NCBI GenBank assembly: GCA_006384855.1
Contig: VCJN01000275.1
Location: forward strand, 124,001 to 188,000
Direction of reading: 5' to 3'
Origin: Tetraselmis striata
Lineage: Eukaryota > Chlorophyta > Chlorodendrophyceae > Chlorodendrales > Chlorodendraceae
Length of the DNA stretch: 64,000 nt
The position numbers and the translations under genes were made by a program. Shown one piece after another: positions 22,401 through 35,639 of this stretch (the stretch's first letter is position 1; every line of letters starts with the position of its first letter). The notes under the pieces were generated by a model, which saw only the letters and a list, made by a program, of their open reading frames with translations, searched no databases and was not told where the DNA came from.

Positions 22401-24666
22401 TGCCAGCAGGTCAGGCCCGTCCCCCACTCAAGGAAGCAGAAGCACCTGGGTACGCAGCCCTCACACTGCCGCCGCTGCGCAGGTGTTCCTCATCGGCGAC
22501 CCCATCCAGCTGCCGGCGACAGTCATCAGCCAGTACGCGTGCGACCTCGGCTACGACGTGTCGCTGTTCAAGCGCATGCAAAGGGCGGGGTACCCCGTCA
22601 CCATGCTGGACACGCAGTACCGCATGCACCCCCAGATCGCCACCTTCCCCAGCGCGCAGTTCTACAACAGCAGCCTCAAGAACGGGTGCGACCCCACTCC
22701 GTGGCTCCCCATCATTCACCTGCCACAGCTCATGAGGCTATTACTCCACAGAGCCCCCCCTCCCTCTATAGTAAGCCTAAACCTTCAGTGATAAAACTGC
22801 TATGTATTGACACGTCATGGACATGTTTTATGTACAGCCATCAATCACGAGGACCGCCTCCCGTGTGTGCATGTCCATGGAATGCCGGCTGATGCTGTGC
22901 GCCGTACCAACCCTGCTGCAGACCCAATGTGGTGGATGAGACCAAGCGGGACTGGCACAGCTTCCCTTGCTTTGGCCCCTTTGCGTTCTTCGATGTGGAC
23001 GGACGGTGCGGCCCTGGCTGGCCGAGTGGAGGGTGGGGGGGGTGGGAGGGTGGCGTCGGGCGAAGGGGCCGCAGGCGGGTACGCAGTGGGGCAGTGCCAC
23101 GGGCCTGGCACCTTGGCGTGGCTCTGATGGCGGGGGCTGTGGTGGCAGGGAAACCGTGCCGGAGGGCAGCACCTCGCTGATCAACGAGCAGGAGGCGGAG
23201 CTGGTTCTGTCCATCTGCGGCGAGCTCATGCAGCGGTGCGCGCCCTGCCCTGCCCTGTCTGCCCTGCCCTGCCCGCCCACCTGTATGACTGCCTGCCTCG
23301 GGACGGCGGTCACCTGGACCCGCTGCGACCGCGGCGCGCAGGTGGCCTCACCTGCGGACGACCACAGCCATGGCAGTCATCTCGCCATACAAGTCCCAGG
23401 TGCCCCCCTTCCCCGTTTTGCCCCCTCTCGTCCAATGCTGGCACTGTTGCATGTCTTGTTAGGTGTATGTGCACGAGAAAAGGTCGTGCAAATAGCCCCC
23501 CCCCCCCCCCCCCCCCGGGAGACTGAACGAGCCATCTCATCGCCGCCGCCCTCGTCGTTTGTGCTGCTGCGCAGGTCAAGCTGCTGAAGGAGAGGTTTTC
23601 GGCTGCGCTGGGCCCGGAGACGGCGAAGATGGTCGACATCAACACCATCGACGGCTTTCAGGTCCAAACCCTCATCGCGGCTGTGCGACCCCAACGCGTC
23701 TGTGCGATCTGTCTGGCAACAGTGCCGGCCAATTATTCCCGAGCCCACATTGCCGACATGCCACCAAAATGCCGATATACCCGACAATAAAATCCGACAA
23801 CATAAATGATATATCCGACAATCCGACACTTTCCACGTCTCAGGGTGCACGGTGGTGACGTCGGCGATATGCCGACGTGGTTTGATGCGCCGCCGTCTCG
23901 ATGGCGTCGACTCGGGCCTTGTCGACGGAGTCAAGTTCTCAAGTAGTTATCCTCCTTTCTCACTTTATAGTCGAACAACCTCTCACGAAGAATGTTGAAT
24001 GCCGCAGGGACGCGAGAAGGACGTGGCGGTGTTCTCCGCGGTGCGCGCCAAAGGGCGCCGCGCGGGCAGCGGGATCGGCTTCGTGGCGGACGAGCGACGC
24101 GTCAACGTGGGTCTCACGCGCGCACGGGCCAGCATGCTGGTGGTCGGCAACGCGCGCACGCTGCAGCACGACGAGAATTGGGGGTCGCTCATACGGAGCG
24201 CGCGCGAGCGTGGCTGCATGTTCAAGGCCACCACCCCGTACCGCGACTTCATCGGCAAGGTGGTGCCGACACCCCGCCTGTCTGCTTGCCCATTCCGATC
24301 ACCGTCCTGCACATATGGGTCGGCGCCCCCTGCAAGCTACCCTGCGCTGACGACCACCGCGCCCCACAGCTGCGCGGGTGCCGGCGAGACTAGCAATATT
24401 GACATATTAAAAACGGCGGTCGTTCTCAGATCACTGCTGCGTTGTGCGCTGTTCGGCGGCGACAGGCGATTTCCGGCGAGGCGAAGCCCTTGGAGCCCCT
24501 CCCGCCCGCGAAGGCAGCCGCCCCGGTGGACCTGCAGGGCTACGACGACTTCGACTACAGCGACACCGAGAGCCCGGATGTGCCGGCAGGCACCCCGGCG
24601 CGTGGCAAGCGGGGGCCCGGGGCGCGCAGGGCCCCACCCAAAGCCAAGCGGGCCAAGGGAAAGTGA
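19425..24666 (+). CDS. Sen1/senataxin-like superfamily 1 RNA/DNA helicase
   Basis: Seventeen exons join in consistent phase to 818 codons: 19425-19568, 19679-19795, 19921-20064, 20150-20238, 20330-20558, 20655-20801, 20997-21068, 21184-21353, 21946-22096, 22188-22409, 22483-22685, 22922-23005, 23149-23235, 23342-23399, 23575-23661, 24008-24259 and 24466-24666. The N-terminal part has ETFGSVE and FTPLVLEECAAQ, typical of Sen1-family stalks. Helicase motifs follow: YNESQ, GPPGTGKT (Walker A), VLVCAPSNSALD, VVIDEAAQA (motif II), FLIGDPIQLPA (III), DTQYRMHP (IV), AVISPYKSQ, INTIDGFQGREKD (V) and VGLTRAR (VI). The tail is acidic then basic (YDDFDYSD, KAKRAKGK). The family resolves RNA:DNA hybrids and helps terminate transcription. 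Several introns hold C runs, and intron 8 holds an inverted repeat. All motifs are intact, so it is probably functional. Confidence 0.93.
20561..20579. repeat. C homopolymer in helicase intron 5
   Basis: Nineteen C residues directly after the GT donor of intron 20559-20654. Similar C runs lie in introns 6 (20858-20873, 20963-20980), 7 (about 21090-21104) and 14 (about 23497-23516). Confidence 0.9.
21737..21805. repeat. Near-perfect inverted repeat (hairpin) in helicase intron 8
   Basis: Two 28-base arms (21737-21764 and 21778-21805) are complementary at 26 positions, around a 13-base spacer. The arm starts CAATAAGTTCTTCAGC. The arms are far more AT-rich than the surrounding exons. The intron (21354-21945) is the longest of the gene and also has a direct repeat of AAAGACACCG at 21640-21685. 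It could be a small foldback element or MITE remnant. Confidence 0.85.
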
Positions 24667-25259
24667 CCGGAATATGGAAGTGCTACACAGCAAGGGCAGC
24701 GGCCGCGAACACGCGGTCTGCCGATAGCGACGCTACGCATGCCATGCCACTCCTGTTGCAGCGATCACCATAAAAATCGTGCACACAATGGCTGAATAGC
24801 ACCAAGCTGTTGCAGAAACAGCAGAGCCGCTACCTTTCTGTGATTGATGCAGAGTGCCAGATCTGCATCATTGAAATAAGCATGCATAGCTACGGAGAGA
24901 GATCGGCGCCAATGCAGGATGACAGCAATCCATGGCAGCCACGAATGATGGTATTGCATGATAGGATAATCACGACATGTCCACATGAAGGCAATGCATG
25001 TTGTTAGCATGCGCCAATGCACGATCGGCAGCTATCAAGCCGTCGACGGTGCTGTTATGTACCACGGCAGTGTGATGGATGTCGGTGCATATGGCTGATG
25101 ATGGTGCCTATGAACACAGAGAAATATGCATGATTATCAATAAAGCAGTAGTGCGCACACAACCGATAGCAAGGTCCCTTCGCTTGATTATTCAGGAATG
25201 GTATATACGTTACACACATTATGCCACCGCTACATACGCCGCAACTGTCGCACATGCCA

Positions 25260-28200
25260 CAGGTTAGGCCGCGCTATCATCATGCATTGTGGAAAACTTG
25301 GCTGCTTTCATCAATAAATCGCCCACCATCATACGGTCAAAACACCCTCTGTGGGAGGAATCGCCCACCGCCAAACAGCAGAGCGTAGTCAGCACCAGCC
25401 CAGCGCCACAGCAAACAAGCATCAGCAGAAACAGCCGGGCGCAAGACATAGCGTCACCTTTTCAGCATACATCGCGCCGCGTCATGTCACCAGTCATGTC
25501 ATCAGCCCCTCGTGCGCTGGGGCGCTGTCCGGTCCTCTCTGCCCATGAAGCGCGCACCTGCCACCTGGGGGAAGTGGGGGCAGCACGAGGCGGGTCTTTC
25601 GGCCGGGGCAAAGTCAGCGGCGTGTGGCACTGGCGCGAGTGGAGGCCGAGCATATATTGGCAGCCGGGCTGGGCCGCTCACCGTGCGCCTTTGTCTCCCC
25701 GTGTCGCCGCCAGGTGCGCGCTCCGTGCGGGGGCGGAGAGGACTGGACTGGGTCTGGCTTGAGACAGAACATAACTCCACCAGAGCGGGTCATCGAAGAG
25801 GTTCTGCCTCAGGCCAGCCCGGGGTCCCTGTCCGCAAAGCATGCACACATACTTGTCAGCGATGGTTGCAAACATCGACCACCACAGCAGCCGGGAGAGC
25901 GGAGGCCGGAAAACAGGCAAAGGGGAGAGTGTACCTTGCGGTGATGAATGGGCCTCGGCGAGCACCTGCACAGCGAAGGCGGCAGGTTAGAAGTGCAGAT
26001 AGGGTGGGACCGCCAGGTTGCCTCTGTGGCATTCAGCGAGGGGATGGGGCGGCGGACACGCTCACCAAGTCACCACCCCAGTCATGATGTCCCGCCCAGC
26101 CAAGGTCTCGCTCGAAGGCATGCCTGTCAGGAGGGGGGTCTATCGGCCGGTGCACCGTCAGCGCTGGGAAGAGGGTTAGAGCGGACACGCAGGCAGGTTG
26201 GCTGGCTCTCGCTGGCTGGCTGGGTTGCTTGGTCAGACGGTGTTGGCATCATCTGCACTTGTCGCCTCTCTCCACCTTCCTGGAACACTGAATATGCCAC
26301 TGAACACGGCCACTCGCTCCACCAATGCTTTTGCTATTCCCCACTGCTGAATATGCTTTTATCATCCAAATACTAGTTAGTATTAAATAATGTATATTAT
26401 ATTTATGTATATTTAATTGTATTCAATTTGTATATTTTCATTTATATGCACTTATTTTTGTATTCTTGCATTAGATAATATATTGTGTAACAGAGAAAAT
26501 ATATTACGTAACAGATAAAGTATATATGTACTATACACATGCAGATATTATACACATATATGTTTATCGACATACGTTGTTCGTAACGGATAAATCAACA
26601 GATGTCGTGCCGGAAGCTGTTGCCTGGACTGGGAACGGAGAGGCAAGGGCCCACCGTGTGCCGGCCACAGTGGTGCCGCGGCCCCTCCCCCTCATCCAGG
26701 AGCACATGCCTCGAGGAGCTTGGCCTTGGGCTGGGTCTGGCCTGGGTCAGCAACGCTTGACGATGAAGAGGTTGCTGCCCCAGGCCAGCCCGGGGTGCCC
26801 TGCGGGGAGGCAGCGTGCGATGCCTTTAGCACTTGGTGGAGGAGGCAGACGAGGGTAAAAGGACAGTCGCCCGCGTGAAGGATCATCATGTTGCTCGGGA
26901 AGGTGGAGAGGAGGCGCACCTGGGGGAAGGGTTGCTGGGTGCTGTGGACCTGTGCACCAAAGGGGCGGGGTTATCAGCGCTGGGATCCAAGGGCTCCAAT
27001 ACGGCGGGAGGCAAGGCGGGTGGACGGGGCAGATGGGGCGCGGTGGATGGTGCGGCTTACCAGCTGCCTCGGGGGGGGCCTTGTTGTCCATAGTATTCAG
27101 TGGATACGAGCTCCCACGGTGTGGCTATGCTAGAGCTTGCTTCCTGTGCGCCGCCGCGTCCGCACCACCCCCCCGCCTGCCGCCACCACTACTGCTGTGC
27201 CTCCACTACCTCGCGCCGCCGCTCCCCCAACGCCTTACTCTGTGCCGCCGACCCACGTGCCCGCCAGCCCCGGGAAAGATCGCCGATATGTCGCCCAGAT
27301 GTCCCCGCAGACTGTGCACATCCCCTAGCTGAATCGGATGCCCCCGACCCACGACTGTATACGCTCCAATGCAACCACCTGCCTCGCTGCTGCCACGTCG
27401 CCCGCCCGCACTCCGAAGTCGCTTGCCCAGATGCCTCGCTTGCCGTCGTACCATCGGAGAGCGTGTGTAGACCCTAGAAGATCGTCTGAAAACCCAACAA
27501 GACCCTGTGTAGACCCTACGAAGACCCTTGTGCCAAGCATGCTGGAGACCCCGTGGCTAGGAAGACAGGAGGGATGGCAGCAGTGTAGCTCACTATCCTC
27601 GTTGCACACACGGCGGCTCACAAAGGGCTGCTCGTCATGGGAGAGACGACGACAGGTAGAGCAGCCATTGACGACACTAGCGGTCCGGTGCGAGTATGAA
27701 TGGGGTTCGTTTGGAGGCCTCCAGATGAGATGCGAAGAACGAGATGACGATACCTCTGGCGTGGCTTGGGTCGTACAAAGCCTCGAGCGCCAAGCTACCT
27801 CTGCAGGAGCGGGTCACGAGCCCAACGCGCTGCCCCAGCACTAAGCACGGAAGCAGGCTAGGTAGGCATACCCAAAAGACAACCCAAAGAGGATGACCAC
27901 AAAAAGATACAAACCTCCAGCAGAACAATGCTCATGCTTCTGGTGCTTGCTGCCTCTACGTTGCTTCGCTAGGGCGTTGCATCTGTGTGTTGGGGTCTGG
28001 GAGAGGACGGGGGGAAGGGGAAGGGGGAAAGGGAGGACACCGGATGCGACTGGCCGCTGGCGCGAAGAGTTGGATGTAAAATCTGCTGCAGACCTGAAGC
28101 CGGTAGGACGGACCTCGGAACGAGCCTCTTGTTGTTGGGTTCAGCGGGTATCAAGAGCGGCACCGTCTACCAGAGACATGGCCAATCTAGCGACATATGA

Positions 28201-28720
28201 AGACATGAGGGAAAACCAAGAGTCTGCACAGCTCGCCATTGTAACGGAGGTAACGTAGTCGGTACGTAGCGGCGAAGCTGGCCCTCGAGAGGAAACGATC
28301 GATGATGACTGCCATAGACTTGCTGCTGCCGCCGCCGCTGCCGCCCAGCTACAGCCAACCAGCAGGACACAAGGGGACACAGCATAGGTACATCAGGTGC
28401 AGGAGGAGAGCTTGATGGTGCACTTGTCGCAGCTTCGCGCTGTGGACCCTAGTAGTCAGCTCCATGGCGACGCCCCCTCAGGCCGGAGTCATCATCTGCG
28501 CAGACAGCTCAGTGTGCACGAAGGCACGCAGGGGCACTGCGGGTGGAGGTTGCTGTGCCTTGGTCTGCTTGGGAAGGGGCAGACACAGCGGCTCATGAGA
28601 GTGGAGCTTGTCTTAGGCTTGGTCTGGTGTCATCTGCAAGCGGTATCTCATTGCATTCAGTGTCCAATCTCCAATCTCAACACACAACCCAGGTGTAAAA
28701 TGAAGAAGGATACTGAGAAA
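25260..28720 (-). other. Unrecognised gene-like region in duplication unit A
   Basis: No family recognised. Several minus-strand stretches look like exons because their translation is kept in unit B: FASHLEASKRTPFILAPDR ending in a stop at 27677, EVRPTGFRSAADFTS near 28110, and LHAGDCPFTLVCLLHQ near 26865, the last ending at a plausible GT donor. Between units, one 3-bp indel (near 27748) keeps the frame. However, a block near 28630 has a stop here where unit B reads a tyrosine. It may be a decaying multi-exon gene or a noncoding repeat. AT-rich low-complexity sequence lies at 26380-26560. Confidence 0.35.
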
Positions 28721-28950
28721 AGAAGGCATTGCAAATAAGTGCATACAAATTGGAAAAATACATATATATCATTATATCATTTATGTGTGTACCGGAATGA
28801 TACATAATTCAACATAGTAGTAATAACAATGATGATAGTAACAACAACAATAATAATGATAATATACTTTTAAACAATGATGGTACTAATGCTTATTAAT
28901 ATTATGTAATGTTTAAAATCTATTGACACAACAATTGCTGTCATTCGGGA
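28721..28950. repeat. AT-rich low-complexity tract
   Basis: AT-rich sequence with AATAATAAC-type triplet repeats and no coding signal. A shorter equivalent occurs at 35340-35440 in unit B. Confidence 0.6.
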
Positions 28951-29199
28951 AATGCGATCGAGAGACTGGCGCGTTCTATCGGCAGCCTCCGCGTATAGTC
29001 AAGACGCCGAGACGACCCGTACTTGCCTCGTGACCGACTCGGGAAGGTCCGACGACATCCCCCAAGCTACTCGTACAGCAACGTCGAAAACGACGACGAC
29101 GCAGCGAGATATAGAGCAGCGTAATTTCTATTTGTAGAGACGATACAACTGCGAGACAGAAAGTGCGACAGAGCAGGGTCGCCGAAGGTATTCTGGCTA

Positions 29200-29690
29200 G
29201 AGTGGCAGTTAAGAGTTTTGGCTGAAATACGTTGATATTCGTCGATAACGGGATATCAATGGACAGAGAACAGCAGCCGAGAACGCATATTGAAAGGGCA
29301 TTTTTTCGAATATCCTAACTTCTAGGCGACCAACGATATCATGTCGAGTTGCAGTTAGGGTCTCGACCAAATAAGTTGACATTCGGCGATAACGACGGGA
29401 TATCAAGGCAGTCGTCCCCATCCCCGTCCCCACATGGACGGAGAACGGCAGCCGTTGAGAACGCACAAGGCGACCGCCGATATTATGCATCAAAGTAGCT
29501 ATTATCAGTCAGGGTTTTGGCCGAAGGAGTTTATTCGTCAATAACAATCAAGCAGGAGGTATCAAGCAGGAGGTATCGTGGACTGAAATGGCAGTCGAGA
29601 ACGCACGAATGGGCATATTTTTAAAACCCTAACTTCTAGGCGAACGCCGATATCATGTTGAAAGCTCCGAGAGGGCAGGAGAGAATACTC
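29200..29690. repeat. Degenerate tandem repeat of about 150-165 bp (unit A)
   Basis: At least three imperfect units share CTAACTTCTAGGCGACC (or shorter forms) near 29316, 29466 and 29630, followed each time by GATATC- or GATATT-containing sequence and a GAGAACGCAC segment. The counterpart in unit B is at 35640-36130. Confidence 0.6.
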
Positions 29691-30870
29691 GTAGCAGTAG
29701 GCCCGGGAAAATGCCAACAGGTATGCGAGTATATGCATAAATAATCAAAAACTACAATCGGCGGCGGCGGCGTCGGCGTGGGCGTGGCGGGCGCAGTGAT
29801 GGTCCTCATCTCGCAGGATGGAGCACCGAACATTGCGTCGCCTGTTGATGGTCCACGATTGTATTATTCCAGCGAGTCTCAGTGGGCTTGCCTACCGGCG
29901 GGTGACGGGGACGCAGACGGGCCGGCAGTGAGCGCTTGTTCGTCGACCCTATGAATTGACGACTCGACGACGATGACTTGTCGACGGGGGCTATTCGGCG
30001 TTTTGCGCTCGCAGAAATCTCGGCCGACTAGCGCATTCGACTGGCGAGGTCGCACGCACTCGGCTCGGCGTGGCTCGACGCAGCGTCTTGGCGCCGAGCG
30101 GCTAGAATTACTACGGGCGGCACGGAGCGACACGCCGGGCGCCGCGGCCACGGTCGCGCGCGAGCTTTCGCAACAGCAGGGGCTCACCGGCAGTTGGTGT
30201 GGACCCATGTTGATGCGTCCGTGACGACGCCAGCAACTGCTCGGCGACAGGGATTTCATGTGCATCTTCGTCGAGCAGGAAGGGGATGGGAGAGGGATAT
30301 GGGAGGCGTTCGTCCTGCACGGGTGACTGCTAATATTATCAAAGGGCTGCAAAGCGCGCAATAATAATATATTCACCGTAGCGCGCAATCTCCTCCAGCC
30401 CTCCGCGTCACGGGTCTGATGAAATCCTCTCGTGGCGGATAGATTCCCCGCCTTTTTCGGAAGCCAAGACATCCATTCGTCGAGCGGACGCGATAAACAC
30501 GTCGGAAACCTGACGCGCTTACGTCGGCTGTGGCGTCAGCAACTACAATAACCAGCGCAGCCAAACGATAAATGCTGACGACGGCAACGACGCCCGCGGG
30601 GATGCTTATCCGCGTTCCCGCAAAACAATCGGCCAACAATCGCAACACAATCGCTGAAACAGTATCGATGGCGTCTCGACGATGGCGCGTCGACTGCTCG
30701 GCTCCTGTCGATAGAGCCGAGTTCGCAAGCAGTGTTTTTCCACCTCATTTTCATGTTACTGTATTCTGGTAACGAGTACCAGTACCTGGCGCTGTCGATA
30801 TTGTCCGATAATTATTATCAAAATATTTCAGCAATCTGCTGCTGCATGGCGAATTTTGTTAGATGCTATA
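29691..30870. other. GC-rich end of duplication unit A without recognised gene
   Basis: Open frames on both strands have no recognisable domain. The block is repeated with indels at 36130-37190, and neither copy keeps a shared long frame. Confidence 0.4.
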
Positions 30871-30879
30871 AATCAGCAG

Positions 30880-31560
30880 GGACGCCGCGAGAAGGACGCG
30901 TCTCGGTGTTCTCCGCGGCGGTGCGCGCCAAAGAGCGTTGCCGCGCGGGCAGAGATACCGGCTTCGTGGCGGACGACCGGCGCGTAGGTCAACGACTCAA
31001 CGTGGTTCTCGCGCGCGCACGGGCCAGCATGCTGGTGGTCGCTGGCAACGCGCGCACGGTGCAGCACGACGAGAATCGTGGGTCGCTCATGCAAGGCGTG
31101 CGCCAGCGCGGCCGTATGTTCACGGGCCACCGCCCCCGTACCGCGACTTCATCGGCAAGGTGGTGCCGACAGCCCGCCTGGCTGCTTGCTTGCCCATCCC
31201 GATCACAGTCGTGTACATTTAAGGATCGGCGCCACCTGCAAGTTACCCTGCGCTGACGACCATCGCGCCGCACAGCTGCGTGGCTTCCAGCGAGGTTATC
31301 GACATTGAAATATTAAAAAATTGGTGGCCGCTCTCCGATCACTGCGTTTTGTGCCGTTTGGCGGCGACAGACGACGATTTTCGGCGAGGCGGCGGAGCTC
31401 CTCCCGTCCGCGAAGGCAGCCGCGCCGGTCGACCTGTGACAGGGGCTGCGACGACTTCGACTATAATATATTGCGACACCGAGAGCCCGGATGTGCTGGC
31501 AGGCACCCCGGTGCGCGGCAAGCGGGGCCCCGCGGCGCGCACAGATTGCGCGACAGTTAC
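30880..31560 (+). pseudogene. Duplicated 3' end of the Sen1-like helicase
   Basis: Homologous to helicase exons 16 and 17. It keeps VFSA, GFVADDRR, LARARASMLVV and NARTVQHDEN, but motif V and the basic residues before it are frameshifted, a VGQR segment is inserted before motif VI, and the YRDFIGK ending is out of frame. The last-exon equivalent (31375-31550) keeps DTESPDVLAGTP and then diverges. There is no upstream helicase sequence, so it cannot encode a helicase. Confidence 0.85.
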
Positions 31561-31979
31561 TGGTACGTACACCAATCAGGGAGAGCATGCTCCGGCCGCG
31601 AGGACTTGCGGACATCATCCATACAAAGTGGACAAAATCCGGATAACATGATAGCTGAACACTGCGGAGATCTGTGCCTGTCGTGGGGCGCCAATGCAGG
31701 ATGACAGCAATGCATGGCAGCCACCACATGATGTTGTTGCACAACATGATGGTCACCACTACATTTCCACATGATGGCAATGCATGTTAGTGTGCCAATG
31801 CGTGACATATGGCTGATGAGGCTGCCATGAGCACACATGAGGCACTGCATGATAATCAGCAGAGCAGCCATGCGCGCACAGCCGATGGCAAGGTGATTTA
31901 GGTGGCTGGATGATTACACAGTTATGTTATGCCACTGCTACATACGCCGCAACTATCGCACATGGCACAGGCTAGGCCG

Positions 31980-34900
31980 AGTCATCATCACGCATTGTGA
32001 AAAGCTTGGCTGCTGTAAAGACTTTCGCCCACCATCATACGGTCGAAACACCCTGTGTGGGAAGAATCGCCCACCACCAAACAGCAGATCGTAGTCAGCT
32101 CTAGCCATGCGCCACAGCAAACAAGCACCAGCAGAAACAGCCAGGCGAAAGACATGGCGTCACCTTTGAGCATACATCGCGCCGCGTCATGTCACCAGTC
32201 ATGTCATCAGCCCCTCGTGCGCTGGCGCGCTGTCCGGTCCTCTCTGCCCATGAAGCGCGCACCTGCCACCTGGGGGAAGTGGGGCAGCACGAGGCGGGTC
32301 TTTCGGCCGGGGCAAAGTCAGCGGCGTGTGGCACTGGCGAGGGTGGAGGCCGAGCATATTGGCAGCCGGGCTGGGCCGCTCACCGTGCGCCTTTGTCTCC
32401 CCGTCTTGCCGCCAGGTGCGCGCTCCGTGCGGGGGCGGAGAGGACTGGACTGGGTCTGGCTTGAGACAGAACGTAACGCCACCAGGGAGTGGGTCATCGA
32501 AGAGGTTCTGCCTCAGGCCAGCCCGGGGTCCCTGTCCGCAAAGCATGCACACATACTTGTCAGTGATGGTCGCAAACATCGACCACCACAGGAGCTTGGA
32601 GAGCAGAGGCTGGAGAGCAGGCAAAAGGGAGAGGGTACCTGGCGGTGATGAATGGGCCTCGGCGAGCACCTGCACAGGGAGGGCGGCAAGTTAGAAGTGC
32701 AGATAGGGTGGGACCGACAGGTTGCCTGTGTGGCATTCAGCGAGGGAATGGGGCAGGCAGACACGCTCACCGAGTCACCACCCCAGTCATGACGTCCCGC
32801 CCAGCCAAGCTCTTCACTCAAAGGCATGCCTGTCAGGAGTGGGGTCTATCGGCCGGTACACCGTCAGTGCTGGAAGTGGGATACAGCGGACACGCAGGCA
32901 GGCCGACTGGCACTGGCTGGCTGGCTGGGTTGGGTCGCTTGGTCTGAGTGTGTCGGCAGCATCTGCACTTGTCGCCTCTCTCCACCTTCCTGGAACACTG
33001 AGCACACGGCCGCCCGCACCAATGCTTTTGCTACTCCCCGTTGCTCACTGCTGAATATGCTTATATTATTCAAATGCTATTTAGTCTTCATTATTTTATG
33101 TGTGTATATCTTATTTATCTAATTTAACTGAATAATTATCTAGTTTACATCTAATTATCTAATTTATTATCTATTGTATATTACATTAGATACCTAATTT
33201 AATCATGTAATTATCTGACCATCTTAATTTTGTAATTTATACAATAAGTTATGTAATTATCTGACTATCTTAATTATGTAATTATCCAATTTATATAATT
33301 TCACTTATATGTACTTAACATTCATATTCTTATGCTAGAATTTAGATGTTATATTTTGTAGGTAACAGATGAAAATATAGGTCGCGCCGGAAGCTGTTGC
33401 CTGGACTGGGGACCGAGAGCAAAGAGCTCACCGTGTGCCGAGCACAGTGGTGCCGCGGCCCCTCCCCCTCATCCAGGAGCACATGCCTCGAGGAGCTTGG
33501 CCTTGGACTGGGTCTGGCCTGGGTCAGCAACGCTTGACGATGAAGAGGTTGCTGCCCCAGGCCAGCCCGGGGTGCCCTGCGGGGAGGCAGCGTGCGATGC
33601 CTTTAGCACTTGGTGGAGGAGGCAGACGAGGGTAAAAGGACAGTCACCAGTGTGGAGGATCATCATGCTGCTCGGGAAGGTGGAGAGAGGAGGCGCACCT
33701 GGGGGAAGGGTTGCTGGGCGCTGTGGACCTGTGCACCAAAGGGGCGGGGCTGTCAGCACTGGGATCCCAACGGCTCCAATACGGCGGGTGGATGGGGCAG
33801 ATGGGGCGCGGTGGATGGTGCGGCTTACCAGCTGCCTCAGCGGGGCCTTGTCGTCCATATTCTTCAGTGGATATAAGCTCCCGCGGTGTGGCTATGCTAG
33901 AGCTTGCTTCCTATGAATCGCTGCATCCGCCACCACTCCCCCGCCTGCCGCCACCACTACTGCTGTGCCTCCGCTCGCCCAACAACTACCTCATTGCCAC
34001 CAAGCCACGTGCCCCCAGCCCACGAACAGTAGATGCTGCCACGCCGCGCGCTCACACTCCGCAGTCGCTTGCCCAGATGCCTCGCTTGCCGTCGCACCAT
34101 CGGAGAGCGTGTGTAGACCCTAGAAGACCGTCTGAAGACCCGGCAAGTCCCTGTGTGGAACCTAGGAAGACCCTGTGCCGAGCATGCTGGAGACCCCGCG
34201 GGTAGGAAGACAGGAGGGATGACAGCAGTATAGCCGACCAACCTCGCTGCACACACGGCGGATCACGAAGGCTGCTTGACAGGCAGAGCAGCCATTGACG
34301 ACACTAGCGGTCCGGTGCGAGTATGAATGGGGTTCGTTTGGAGGCCTCCAGATGAGATGCGAAGAACGAGATGATACCTCTGGCGTGGCTTGGGTCGTAC
34401 AAAGCCTCGAGCGCCAGGCTACCTCTGCAGGAGCGGGTCACGAGCCCGTCGCGCTGTCCCGGCACGGAAGTAGGCTAGGTAGGCATAACCAAAAGACAAC
34501 CAAAAGGGCGACCCCAAAAAGATACGGACCTCTGGCAGGACGATGCTTCATGCTTCCGGTGCTTGCTGCCTCTACGTTGCTTGGCTAGGGCGCTGCATCT
34601 GCGTGTTGGGGGCTGGGAGAGGGAGGGAGGAAGGGGGAGGGGGGAAGGGAGGACACCGAATGCGACTGGCCGCTGGCGCGAAGAGCTGGATGTAAAATCT
34701 GCTGCAGACCTGAAGCCGGTAGGACGGACCTCGGAACGAGCCTCTTGTTGTGGGTCCAGTGGGTATCAAGAGCGCTACCGTCTACCAGACATGGCCAATC
34801 TAGCAACATATGGAGACATGAGGGAAAACCAAGAGTCTGCACAGCTCGCCATTGTAACGGAGGTAACCTGAGAGTCGGTACGTAGCGGCGAAGCTGGCCC

Positions 34901-35340
34901 TCGAGAGGAAACGATCGATGACGACTGCCATAGACTTGCTGCTGCCGCCGCCGCTGCCGCCCAGCTACAGCCAACCAGCAGGACACAAGGGGACCCAGCA
35001 TAGCTACATCAGGTGCAGGAGGAGAGCTTGATGGTGCACTTGTCGCAGCTTCGCGCTGTGGACCCCAGTAGTCAGCTCCGTGGCGACGCCCCCTCAGGCC
35101 GGAGTCATCATCTGCGCAGACAGCTCAGTGTGCACGAAGGCACGCAGGGGCACTGCGGGTGGAGGTTGCTGTGCCTTGGTCTGCTTGGGAAGGGGAAGAT
35201 AGACAGCGGCTCATCGGAGTAGAGCTTGTCGTAGGCTTGGTCCGGTGTCATCTGCAAGCGGTATCTCATTGCATTCAGTGTCCAATCTCAACACACAACC
35301 CAGGTACAAAATTAATCAACAGGGATACTAAGAAGGCCTT
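31980..35340 (-). other. Unrecognised gene-like region in duplication unit B
   Basis: Counterpart of 25260-28720. It keeps LALEALYDPSHARGIISFF and the following residues to the same stop (near 34309), a 3-bp deletion having removed one valine codon. MRYRLQMTPDQAYDKLYSDE near 35250 is open here but carries a stop in unit A. No protein family is recognised. AT-rich low-complexity sequence with ATCTAATTTA-type repeats occupies 33060-33370. Confidence 0.35.
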
Positions 35341-35639
35341 GCAAATACGTCGAAGTTGTAAATATATATTATTTCTTGGAATGATACATACTAAAATAAT
35401 AAAAAATGTTTATTATTGTTATTAAGAAACATTAACACGAGAATTGATAACATTCGGAAAATGCGACCGAGTCGAGACGCCGAGACGGCCCGCACTTTCA
35501 TCGGGAGTTCAGACGATGGGCCCAAAGCTATTCGTAGCAATGTCGAAAGCGACGACGGCGCAGAAAGATAATTAGTGCAGCGATTTTTTTCATGGCGACA
35601 TCGGTTTTTTTTTTCAACGGCGAGAAAAAGGGTCGCCGA

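Larger units (their letters stand above)
24008..30870 (+). repeat. Segmental duplication, unit A
   Basis: Collinear with 30880-37190 from the penultimate helicase exon onward. The offset shrinks from about 6,875 at the start to about 6,450 at the end, so unit A carries several hundred extra bases spread over indels. Shared landmarks include the helicase last exons, the blocks at 25.3-26.3, 26.6-27.8, 27.9-28.7 and 28.9-29.8 kb, and the GC-rich block at 29.9-30.7 kb. Confidence 0.9.

Noticed and set aside
25260..28720. CDC14-type phosphatase exon (TPDQAYDKLYSDEP-like segment)
   Set aside because: The resemblance is short and weak, unit A has a stop within it, and no catalytic Cys-x5-Arg loop was found nearby.
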